From: Myxococcota bacterium
GTDB taxonomy: Bacteria; Myxococcota_A; Bradymonadia; UBA7976; UBA1532
Length of the DNA: 64,000 nucleotides
Direction: 5' to 3'
Assembly: GCA_963169045.1 (NCBI GenBank)
Contig: CAUJDF010000108.1
Coordinates: 62,001 to 126,000, forward strand
The position numbers and the translations under genes are program-made. This document shows positions 1 to 7,180 of the stretch, piece by piece. The notes below the pieces were generated by a model, which was not told where the DNA came from, did no database searches, and saw only the letters and a list, made by a program, of their open reading frames with translations. The first letter of the stretch is position 1. Every line of letters begins with the position of its first letter.

Positions 1-289
1 GCCATCGAGGGCCGGGACGCCGCCGAGCCCAAAGGCGGGGACGGGCGCCGTCACGCCCCCTCGACGGCGGGACCGCGCCGCCTCGTCCGTCGACGCTGTC
101 CGAGGGCGTCCCCATCAAACGTCGTCGCGAGCGGACCGATGGCCGAGCGAGCCCGGGGCGCCGACGGGAGGACGGCCGGAGGCGTGCCCGAGGCACGTCG
201 AGGACGAGCCGACCGAGGCGATGCGGGCGCAGCCGGTCAGCGGTTCGTGCAGCAGGCGCCTCGTCGACGCCGAAATGGCGAAACTCGAG
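1..289. other. Left-edge stretch with no supported gene
   Basis: Nothing convincing is encoded here. Open frames crossing this stretch are rich in Arg, Ala and Pro, as expected from non-coding frames in very GC-rich DNA. A minus-strand ATG sits at the extreme left (bases 3-5) and could begin a gene that leaves the window, but there is no ribosome binding site to support it. The stretch lies downstream of the minus-strand TerB-SPFH gene. Confidence 0.4.
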
Positions 290-1525
290 TCAGACCGCCT
301 TGCCGCAATCGGGGCAGAACTTGGCGCGCTCCGGCAGCTCCCCGCCGCACGCGCAGGCCCGCCGGCGGGCGGTGCCGCACTTCGGGCAGAACTTCGCGGT
401 CACCGGCACCGGCGTCAGGCACTCGTCGCAGGGCGTCAGCCGCACCACCTCGAGCGAGCGCGTCTGCCGCATCGTCCCGGTGACGCGCGGCACGTCGAAC
501 GGCGTGGTGACGTTCTCGACGTGGAAGCGCCGCAGGTCGAGGCCCGCCTCGCGCAGCCCCGGCGCGATCCGCGCCGACGCCGCTTCGCTCAGGGCCTGCA
601 AGTCCGCGAGGAGCCGGGAGAAGTCGGGGCCCGTCTCCGCGGCGAGCGCCGCGAGCGCCGCGCCGAAGCGCCCCGACAACATGCGGCCGGCGCGCTGCCG
701 GAAGTCGTCGGGGGACGGCGCGCCGGCGCGCGCGAAGCGGGCGAACGCCGAGCCCGCGTCGACGATGCGCAGCGCGAAGCGGCCGAACGCGCGCACCGGC
801 GCAGGGGCGCCGTCGCCGAAGGCGATGGGGATGGCGTCGGTGGTGCCCCAGCGCCACGGCGGCTGCGGACCGGTGGCGACGAACGTCAATCGCGTGCGGA
901 CGGTGCCGTCGCGCCACTCGCCGCACGCCGCGAGCCCGGGCAGGGTGTCGCGCGTGAGCCGGTGCTCGCCCGGCCCGAGCACGTCGGTCACCGCGCCGTC
1001 GCGGTGCACGACGAGCGCCTGCGCCGGCTCGACGCGGAGCGAGCCGCCGTCGGCGAGTGGGTGCGTGGGGTGGGGGAAGTCCCAGAAGACGGCGGGGCGT
1101 GCGTCCTCGTCCCAGGCGACGAGGTCGACGGCGAGGCCGGCGATCCACTCGACCAGCTCCTCGGGCGACACGCCGTCGGCCGGCAGCGGCGCGAGGGCCA
1201 CCGCCTCGCCGAGGCCGAGCGCGGCCGCCATCGACCGCAGCAGGTCGCGCTCGGTCGGGGTGACCTGCCCGTCGACCTGGACGAGGCGCCGACACGCCTC
1301 GACGAAGACGCGGCGCAGCCACGGGGAGTCGAGGGCCGCCGCCGCCTCGGCGAAGTCGAACGGCTCGGCGCCGAGCGCCTCGAGGGCGACGTCCAGGCGG
1401 GCGCGGGCGCAGAAGGCGCGGACCGCCGCCGTCTCCCGCGGGTGCAGGCCGTCGCAGACGGCGACGTGATACAGCCCGCGCGCGAACACCAGCGCGCGCC
1501 GGGGCGTCCAGGTCGTCGGGTCCAT
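290..1525 (-). CDS. TerB-like / SPFH-like / double zinc-ribbon protein
   Basis: A 411-residue protein with three parts. Residues about 10-110 look like a TerB (tellurite-resistance type) helical domain, with the acidic turns VAVCDGLHPRE and VQVDGQVTPTE that resemble its metal-binding repeats. Residues about 165-360 resemble an SPFH/band-7 domain of the virion-core-protein type (VVHRDGAVTDVLGPGEHRL). Residues 366-411 hold two zinc ribbons (CDEC...CPKCG, then CACGG...CPDCG). No signal peptide is seen, so it is probably cytoplasmic or membrane-peripheral. The ATG at 1525 was chosen because the frame upstream is low-complexity and runs antisense into the next gene. SPFH proteins oligomerise at membranes and TerB domains often occur in stress or metal-sensing proteins; a role here is inference only. 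It diverges from the lysyl-oxidase-like gene, leaving 78 bases for two promoters. Confidence 0.8.
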   Translation of the reverse strand: MDPTTWTPRRALVFARGLYHVAVCDGLHPRETAAVRAFCARARLDVALEALGAEPFDFAEAAAALDSPWLRRVFVEACRRLVQVDGQVTPTERDLLRSMAAALGLGEAVALAPLPADGVSPEELVEWIAGLAVDLVAWDEDARPAVFWDFPHPTHPLADGGSLRVEPAQALVVHRDGAVTDVLGPGEHRLTRDTLPGLAACGEWRDGTVRTRLTFVATGPQPPWRWGTTDAIPIAFGDGAPAPVRAFGRFALRIVDAGSAFARFARAGAPSPDDFRQRAGRMLSGRFGAALAALAAETGPDFSRLLADLQALSEAASARIAPGLREAGLDLRRFHVENVTTPFDVPRVTGTMRQTRSLEVVRLTPCDECLTPVPVTAKFCPKCGTARRRACACGGELPERAKFCPDCGKAV

Positions 1526-1603
1526 CGTCTTCTCCTCGCACGGATCGGGGCGCCGCCTCAGGTGAACGAATTTGCACCCTGTCCGATCCATCCGGACCGC
1601 GTC

Positions 1604-3301
1604 ATGATGCCCGCCGTGCGAAGTCCTGCGCTCCGAAGGCCGTGGTTCGCCGCGGCGCTGCTCCTCGTTGCCTGCGACGATGCCGGTGCGGACGCCGCGC
1701 ACGCGTCCGCCGACGGGGGGATGGCGGTCGACGCGCAGTCTGCTGGGGATTCGGCGCGGGGGCGCGACGCGGCGGCCCTCGACGCCCGCGTCGTCTTCGA
1801 CGCCCGGCCCGCGGACGCGCGGGTCGCCGCCGACGCGACGGCCCTCGACGCGCGCGTGGTCTTCGACGCCCGGCCCGCCGATGCGTCGCCGCCCGACGCG
1901 CGCCCCGTCGGCGACGCAGCGCCGGCGCGCGACGCGGGGGCTGCCGACGGCGCGCCCGACGCCGCCGCGCCCGCCGACGCCGGCGCGCCCGCCGATGCCG
2001 CCGTCATCCTCGGCCCGGGCCCTGACCTCGAGCTCCTGCGCGGTCGCCTGAACGACGACGTCTGGATCGACGAGCGCGACTTCACGGCCGACAGCTGCGC
2101 CGTCATCGAAGGCTGCGTCGCCGGCCCCGGCCGCCGGCGCCTGCTCCGCTTCGACGTCAGCACCGCCAACGTGGGCAACGCCGACCTGCGCATGGGCCGC
2201 CCCGAGGAGAACCCGGCGCTGTTCGAGTACAGCGCGTGCCACGACCACTACCACTTCGCCGAGTACGCCCGGTACGAGCTGCAGGATGCCGACGGCGCGC
2301 CGCTGGCCCCCGGCCGCAAGCAGGCGTTCTGCCTGCTCGACACCGCCCGCTACGGCGACGACCCCGACGCGCCGCGCCGGCCGCAATACTCCTGTGAATT
2401 CCAGGGGATCAGCCGCGGCTGGTACGACGCCTACCACTCGGGTCTCGACTGCCAGTGGATCGACGTGACCGACGTCCCGCCCGGGGACTATCGGCTGCAG
2501 GTGCGCATCAACCCCGCCCGCGTCCTGCGCGAGAAGCGCTACGACAACAACGACGCGGTGGTCGACGTGACGCTGCCGCCGGTGGACCTCGACGGGCCGT
2601 GCCCCGAGCGGTCGCCCGACGGCACGCGGCGCAGCTGCGGCTGGACGCAGGACCAGGTCCTGCGCTGCCAGCCGGGCAACGTGGTCCGGGTCGGCTGCAA
2701 CGGCCGCGGCGCGTGCGCGCCCGGCGACGGATGCCAGGGCGATCCCATGCTGCGCGTCTGCGCCGGCGAGGGGACCGACTGTCTGCCGGGCACCGCCCTC
2801 GCCCAGTCCGACGACGCCTGCGACTCGCGCTGTCCCCACGCGGAGCTCTTCTGCCCCGACGCCGGCGTCGTGACCGTCTGGCGCGCGCCGGCGCGCCATG
2901 GCGCCGGCTACGAGTGCGCCCTGCGCGTCGAAGAGGCGCCGCCGCCCGATCCCACCGTGCCGTGCGACGTCGGCGCCGACGGCCTCGGCCGGCTCTGCGG
3001 CTGGACGGTGGCCGCCGACGACGCGGAGTGCCTGCCCGGCTTCGAGTACCGCGTCGGCTGCAACCCCGAGGGCTGCGGCATCGGCGAGGCGTGCGGCGGC
3101 GATCCCATGGTGCGCGTCTGCGAAGGCGGCACGCCGTGCCTGCCGCACCAGGCGCTCGGCGCCAACGACGACGCGTGCGGCAGCCAGTGCCCGGTGGCGC
3201 GCTTCACATGCCCCGAGAGCGGCCGCTACACCGTGCTCACCGCCCCGTACGGCGACGGCGACGGCTACCGCTGCGACGTCGGCCTCGTGCGCGATCTGTA
3301 G
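1604..3301 (+). CDS. Lysyl-oxidase-like lipoprotein with duplicated Cys-rich C-terminal module
   Basis: About 565 residues. An export signal ends in the lipobox LLLVAC, followed by a roughly 100-residue Asp/Ala/Pro tether that contains two copies of ALDARVVFDARPADA. The central domain (about residues 140-330) resembles lysyl oxidase: C212-H213-D-H215-Y-H217 matches the copper-binding His cluster of that family, and DVPPGDYRLQV and NPARVLREKRYDNN are typical of the fold. Lysyl oxidases oxidise peptidyl lysine to a cross-linking aldehyde; the substrate here is unknown. The last 220 residues are two copies of a Cys-rich module (CGWT..., RVGC, GDPMxRVC, CLP, DDAC, CP). Two ATGs lie side by side at 1604 and 1607; either could be the start. 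Its own promoter is likely between it and the divergent TerB gene. Confidence 0.8.
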   Translation: MMPAVRSPALRRPWFAAALLLVACDDAGADAAHASADGGMAVDAQSAGDSARGRDAAALDARVVFDARPADARVAADATALDARVVFDARPADASPPDARPVGDAAPARDAGAADGAPDAAAPADAGAPADAAVILGPGPDLELLRGRLNDDVWIDERDFTADSCAVIEGCVAGPGRRRLLRFDVSTANVGNADLRMGRPEENPALFEYSACHDHYHFAEYARYELQDADGAPLAPGRKQAFCLLDTARYGDDPDAPRRPQYSCEFQGISRGWYDAYHSGLDCQWIDVTDVPPGDYRLQVRINPARVLREKRYDNNDAVVDVTLPPVDLDGPCPERSPDGTRRSCGWTQDQVLRCQPGNVVRVGCNGRGACAPGDGCQGDPMLRVCAGEGTDCLPGTALAQSDDACDSRCPHAELFCPDAGVVTVWRAPARHGAGYECALRVEEAPPPDPTVPCDVGADGLGRLCGWTVAADDAECLPGFEYRVGCNPEGCGIGEACGGDPMVRVCEGGTPCLPHQALGANDDACGSQCPVARFTCPESGRYTVLTAPYGDGDGYRCDVGLVRDL

Positions 3302-3392
3302 ACGGCGTCTCGAACGGCGGCGCGCCGTCCCCGTGTCCCGACGAGGACCGCCGCGCTGCCCGGTGTCCGCGGCGTTCGCTCGAGCTCGACGC

Positions 3393-3436
3393 CCCGAAAA
3401 CGAAGAGACCCGACAGACGTTCGCCTGTCGGGTCTC
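3393..3436 (-). terminator. Intrinsic terminator of the tRNA-Leu gene
   Basis: A perfect 12-base-pair stem (3405-3416 with 3425-3436) encloses an 8-base loop. Read on the minus strand the stem is followed by a T-rich run (ttcgtttt) and starts 5 bases after the tRNA 3' end. This is the layout of a Rho-independent terminator for the minus-strand tRNA. Confidence 0.8.
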
Positions 3437-3441
3437 GCGGG

Positions 3442-3525
3442 TGCCGGAGGTCGGGGTCGAACCGACACGCCCTTTCGGACACCAGATTTTGAGTCTGGCG
3501 CGTCTGCCGATTTCGCCACTCCGGC
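3442..3525 (-). tRNA. tRNA-Leu, anticodon CAA
   Basis: An 84-base class II tRNA. The acceptor arms GCCGGAG (complement of 3519-3525) and CTCCGGC (complement of 3443-3449) pair fully. The T arm reads GGTTCGACC, and the anticodon stem CCAGA/TCTGG encloses the loop CTCAAAA, giving anticodon CAA for UUG leucine codons. A long variable arm is present, as expected for leucine. The CCA end is not encoded: the bases after the pairing arm read ACCC. Confidence 0.96.
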
Positions 3526-3535
3526 GGCGACGCGA

Positions 3536-3564
3536 ACCCTAGTCTCTCTGGGGGTCGCGCGCAA
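3536..3564 (-). promoter_or_regulatory. Candidate sigma-70-type promoter for tRNA-Leu
   Basis: On the minus strand TTGCGC (3564-3559) and TAGGGT (3541-3536) are separated by exactly 17 bases. The predicted transcription start would fall about 3-6 bases before the mature tRNA 5' end at 3525. The hexamers match the consensus only partly; spacing and position are the main support. Confidence 0.45.
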
Positions 3565-3646
3565 GCCCCGTGGCGGCGGGCGGCGGCGCCCCGCTTCGCG
3601 GTCATCGGCGCCGAGCGGCGCGGGTGCGCGCGCGCAGCCTGTGGGA

Positions 3647-3665
3647 CGTATTCGCGCTGAATACG
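3647..3665. promoter_or_regulatory. Candidate operator: 7-base-pair dyad upstream of the TIGR02147 gene
   Basis: A perfect inverted repeat, CGTATTC-GCGCT-GAATACG, stands out as an AT-richer island in GC-rich sequence. It lies 54 bases upstream of the GTG start of the TIGR02147-family gene, where an autoregulatory site might be expected. No second copy was noticed elsewhere in the window. Confidence 0.3.
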
Positions 3666-3718
3666 GAACACACCCTCGTGGACTGGATTCCGAGCGACTC
3701 GGTTCGTAGCCTGGGGGC

Positions 3719-4576
3719 GTGGATGACGTCGTCCAGAATACGACGGCCCGACCGGAGCCGGCGCGCTTCACCGATTACCGCGAGTACCTGCGCGCGCTGA
3801 TCGCCCACCTGAAGGCGACCCGGCGGCAGTTCTCGTACCGCTGGTTCTCGATGCGCGCGGGGTTCTCGTCGCCGAACTTCCTGAAGCTGGTCGCCGAGGG
3901 CGAGCGCAACCTGTCGCTGGCGTCGGTCGAGAAGTTCGCGCGCGGCCTCGGCCTCGACGACGACGAGCGCGAGGTGTTCGAGCTGCTCGTGCGGCTCGAC
4001 CAGGCCGAGAGCGACGAGGAGCGCAACCGGGTGTTCGCGCGGCTGCGTCGCTTTCAGGCGCACGTGCGGACGCTCGAGGCGGACCAGTACGATCTGTACT
4101 CGGACTGGTTCGCGGTCGTGCTGCGCGAGGTGGTGGGGCTCGGGCGGTTCTCGGACGAGGACGCGGCGGCGCTGGCGAAGCGGCTGCGCCCACCGGTGGC
4201 GGCGACCCCGGTGAAGAAGGCGCTGGCGCTGCTCGAGCGGCTCGGGATGCTCGCGCGCGACGCCGAGGGGCGGCTGCGGCAGTCGGAGCGCAAGGTGAGC
4301 ACGGGCTCCGAGGTGGTGTCGCTCGCGGTGCGCAACTTCCACCGCAGCATGCTCGGGCTCGCCGCGCGGGCCCTCGACGCCGTGCCGCGGGAGGAGCGCC
4401 ACATCTCGGCGCTCACCGTCCCGCTCACGCGGGCCCAGTACGAGGTGGTGCAGGCGCGCATCGCCGCCTTCCGGCGCGAGCTGCTCGAGCTGCTCGACGA
4501 GGAGGCCAGCGGTCCCCGGGCCGTCCACCAGATCCAGTTCGTCGTGTTCCCCGTGTCCGAGGAGATCACCGAATGA
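3719..4576 (+). CDS. TIGR02147-family (HTH-type) regulator
   Basis: A 285-residue soluble protein. The N-terminal 90 residues carry the features of the TIGR02147 family: a YREYLRALIAHLK segment, then FSYRWFSMRAGFSSPNFLKL and GERNLSL, and a helical stretch ending in FELLVRLDQA. The first part resembles a helix-turn-helix region, and the rest is the alpha-helical domain typical of the family. The GTG at 3719 directly follows a purine-rich Shine-Dalgarno-like run (tggggg) and no better start exists. Its stop overlaps the ATG of the next gene (ATGA), so the two are translationally coupled. It is probably a transcriptional regulator of the downstream lipoprotein or of itself; neither target is shown by the sequence. 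A 7-base dyad upstream is a candidate operator. Confidence 0.8.
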   Translation: MDDVVQNTTARPEPARFTDYREYLRALIAHLKATRRQFSYRWFSMRAGFSSPNFLKLVAEGERNLSLASVEKFARGLGLDDDEREVFELLVRLDQAESDEERNRVFARLRRFQAHVRTLEADQYDLYSDWFAVVLREVVGLGRFSDEDAAALAKRLRPPVAATPVKKALALLERLGMLARDAEGRLRQSERKVSTGSEVVSLAVRNFHRSMLGLAARALDAVPREERHISALTVPLTRAQYEVVQARIAAFRRELLELLDEEASGPRAVHQIQFVVFPVSEEITE

Positions 4577-5346
4577 AGCGTTCGTGGGCGCTCGCCGGCG
4601 CGCTCGTCGCGTGCGACGGGTCGGGCGGGCCGCAGGCCGGGACCGAGACCGGCAACGCCGCCATCCCCGTCGAGGTCCGGCTGTCGCTGCTGACCGCGAC
4701 GCCGGATGCGCCGCCGCAGGGGGCGGACGCGCGCGGCGTGCCGTTCACCCTGGACGCGGTGCGCGCGTTCGTGCGCCGCGTCGACTTCGAGCTGCCGCGG
4801 GGCGTCAGGTGCGCCGACGTGACCGGCGCGCTCGCGGGGGGCACCTGCGACACCGATCGCATCCGGTTCGAGGGGCCGTGGGTCGTCGACCTGCGGACCG
4901 GCGCCGCGGTGCCGCCGATGGACGCGCTCTCGCTCCCGGCGGGTCTGTACCGGCGCGTCGAGGTGCGGCTCGAGGTCGCCGAGTCGCGCGACGTCGAGGC
5001 GGGCGATCCGCTCGCGGGGCACAGCGTCGAGGGCGAGGGGACGTTCGGCGGCGGGCGCCGGTTCGTGTTGCGCCTCGCCATCGACCGCGACGCGCGCTTC
5101 GAGGCGCCCGGCGGTGTCGACGTGGGCGTCGACGGCGTCCGCACGTTCGTGCTGAAGCTCGATCCCGCTTCGTGGTTCGCGGACCTGCCCGTCGCGGCGT
5201 GCGCAGACAACGGCGAGCTCACCGTCGAAGACGGCAAGGTCGTCGTCGGCGGCGATCCGGACGACGGCCTGTGCGAGGACCTCGAGGATGTCATCGAGGA
5301 TCGCATCAAGGACTCGGGGCGCATCGACGACGACGGGCACGACTGA
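4573..5346 (+). CDS. GTETGN-motif lipoprotein, partner of the TIGR02147 regulator
   Basis: A 257-residue predicted lipoprotein. The signal peptide is short, with lipobox LVAC (Cys14), and is soon followed by the sequence GTETGN (residues 23-28). I recall this motif just after the lipobox of proteins paired with TIGR02147 regulators, but could not check it. The body looks like a beta-rich domain (VEVRLSLLTATPD, RVDFELPRG, LYRRVEVRLEV), possibly Ig-like, with an acidic C-terminal tail. It overlaps the regulator gene by 4 bases, so both are made together. No enzymatic motif is visible. Function unknown. Confidence 0.72.
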   Translation: MKRSWALAGALVACDGSGGPQAGTETGNAAIPVEVRLSLLTATPDAPPQGADARGVPFTLDAVRAFVRRVDFELPRGVRCADVTGALAGGTCDTDRIRFEGPWVVDLRTGAAVPPMDALSLPAGLYRRVEVRLEVAESRDVEAGDPLAGHSVEGEGTFGGGRRFVLRLAIDRDARFEAPGGVDVGVDGVRTFVLKLDPASWFADLPVAACADNGELTVEDGKVVVGGDPDDGLCEDLEDVIEDRIKDSGRIDDDGHD

Positions 5347-5383
5347 CATCCGGCCCGTGTCCCGACCGGCGCCGCGGCGCGTG

Positions 5384-7180
5384 TCAGAAGTCGACGGGCG
5401 AGACGGTCATCTCGACGAGACTGATGGGATACTCGAGGCCGAAGCCGACGACGACCTCGGGGTGCACCTCGCCAATCACACCCTGCACCGCGGTGCCGGT
5501 GGTGAAGCGCGCGACGCGCCCGGTCGTGAACGTCGGGTGCTCGATGGCCTCGTACTTCGCGACCAGGCCCAGCTCGCGCAGCATGGCGTCGAGCGTCGCG
5601 CGCGCCACGGCGTAGCCGGCGTCGGGGCCGACGTCGGCGAAACACAGGTTGCGGTCCTCGGCGATCCCGTTGCGGCCGCCGTCCGCGAGCCGGATCACGT
5701 TGTCCATCTCGAACAGACGGATCGGCATGGGACGCCGCCGGTTCTCGTGCAGCGCCTGCAGCACGCCCGTCATGAGGTGCGAGCGCACGACGGTCAGCGC
5801 CTTCAGCTTCGGGTTGGCGACGCGCGGGTAGCGCGCCGGCACCGGCAGCCGCAGCTTTTCGAAGTGGTCCGCCTCGGTGGTCAACGGCAGGCTCATGATC
5901 TCGGTGTAGCCGAGGCCCAACAGACCGGCGCGCACCATCTCGCTGCGCGCCTCCTCGGGGCGCGCCACGCTGACGGTCATCGACGGGATCTGCGCGGGGA
6001 CGATGTTGGCGTAGCCGAAGCCGATCGCCAGGTCCTCGAACAGATCCACCATGTGCCGGATGTCGCCGCGGAAGCGCGGATACGTCACCTCGAACGACGT
6101 GCGCCCGGCGTCGAGCGGCCGCACGTCGACGCGCATGCGCTCGAGCGCGTCCGTCAGCGAGTCGGCGTCGAGCGGCAGCCCGAGCCACTGCTTGGCGCGC
6201 GCCAACTCGATCACCGTCGACTTCGGCGTCAGATCGGGCGTGACGAGCGTCTCGCCGGCGATCTGGCGCACTTCGACCGCGAAGGCGTGGCCGCCCAGCT
6301 CGATCAGCGACGAGACGAGCATGTGCAGGCTGTGCGCGGCAGCCGCGTCGCTGATGCCCGTCACGTCGATGAACAGATTGCGGCTGCCGACCTGAACGCG
6401 CGACGCGTCGCCGTTGATGATCGGCGGCATCGAGAGCACCTGGCCGTCGGCGTCGATCAGCGCCGGGTAGCGCGGCAGCTCCGCCAGCAGGTGCGCGTAG
6501 GCCACGCCCTTCGGGTGCTCCGTGAGGATCTGGCGCCCCGTCATGGGCCTGCCGGGCATGCCGAGCGGCTCGAAGGGATGCGTGTCGGGCTCGAGCGTCG
6601 TGTAGCGGACGGGCCCCTTCACGCGGTCGAGGTCGTAGACGCCGATCGACGCCAGCTTGCGGTCGCGGCCGACGCCCCAGTGCAGGTTCTCCTGCATCTT
6701 CATCAGCGTCGCGAGCGTGGCGTCGTCGAGCGGCGGCACGCGCACCACGGCGCAGCGGATGTACGGTCGCACGTCGGCGGTCGAGCCCTCGACCTCGACG
6801 ACGAGCGCCGCCGGGCCGACCTCGTAGCGGGGCAGGCCGCGCGTCTCGCCCAGGTAGCCCTTGAGCGCGCGCGCGAGGCCGCCGATGTCGAACAGATCGG
6901 GCCGCGCCGCCAGCAGATCGAGCCGGATCACCGTCACGGCGTCGACCTTCGCGAACGACTCTTCCTGCGTGTGGCCGCAGACGGAGCACACCTTGACCGT
7001 CTCGGCGCCCAGGCTGGCCTCGACGAGCGCGGCGCAGTTGGGGCAGCGGTAGCGGTCGATGGCGACCACGTCCTCGACGTCGCAGCCGATCTGCTCGAGC
7101 GCGTCGGACAGCGTCTCGGTGGGATGGGTCTTGCCGAGCAGCGTGTTCAGCCGGTCGGCGTCGATGCTCACTATCGGCAC
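5384..7180 (-). CDS. pheT: Phenylalanine-tRNA ligase beta subunit, archaeal/eukaryotic type, with zinc-ribbon insert
   Basis: A 598-residue PheRS beta subunit, which pairs with PheS to charge tRNA-Phe. It lacks the N-terminal tRNA-binding (OB-fold) domain and the C-terminal anticodon-binding domain of the usual bacterial PheT (about 800 residues), so it belongs to the shorter archaeal/eukaryotic form. Recognisable parts are the B1-like start, ARPDLFDIGGLARALKGYLG, the B3/B4-like middle (PRYPALIDADGQVLSMPPIING) and the class-II-like core near the C-terminus. Between residues 44 and 75 there is an insert with two CxxC pairs (C46/C49 and C65/C68), resembling a rubredoxin-like zinc ribbon. The GTG start at 7180 lies inside the end of pheS: a 10-base overlap shows coupling. 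No paralogue is visible here. Confidence 0.93.
   Translation of the reverse strand: MPIVSIDADRLNTLLGKTHPTETLSDALEQIGCDVEDVVAIDRYRCPNCAALVEASLGAETVKVCSVCGHTQEESFAKVDAVTVIRLDLLAARPDLFDIGGLARALKGYLGETRGLPRYEVGPAALVVEVEGSTADVRPYIRCAVVRVPPLDDATLATLMKMQENLHWGVGRDRKLASIGVYDLDRVKGPVRYTTLEPDTHPFEPLGMPGRPMTGRQILTEHPKGVAYAHLLAELPRYPALIDADGQVLSMPPIINGDASRVQVGSRNLFIDVTGISDAAAAHSLHMLVSSLIELGGHAFAVEVRQIAGETLVTPDLTPKSTVIELARAKQWLGLPLDADSLTDALERMRVDVRPLDAGRTSFEVTYPRFRGDIRHMVDLFEDLAIGFGYANIVPAQIPSMTVSVARPEEARSEMVRAGLLGLGYTEIMSLPLTTEADHFEKLRLPVPARYPRVANPKLKALTVVRSHLMTGVLQALHENRRRPMPIRLFEMDNVIRLADGGRNGIAEDRNLCFADVGPDAGYAVARATLDAMLRELGLVAKYEAIEHPTFTTGRVARFTTGTAVQGVIGEVHPEVVVGFGLEYPISLVEMTVSPVDF

Noticed and set aside
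221-1603. An N-terminal extension of the lysyl-oxidase-like gene
   Set aside because: It lies antisense to the TerB gene and has no signal peptide; the lipoprotein signal begins at 1604.
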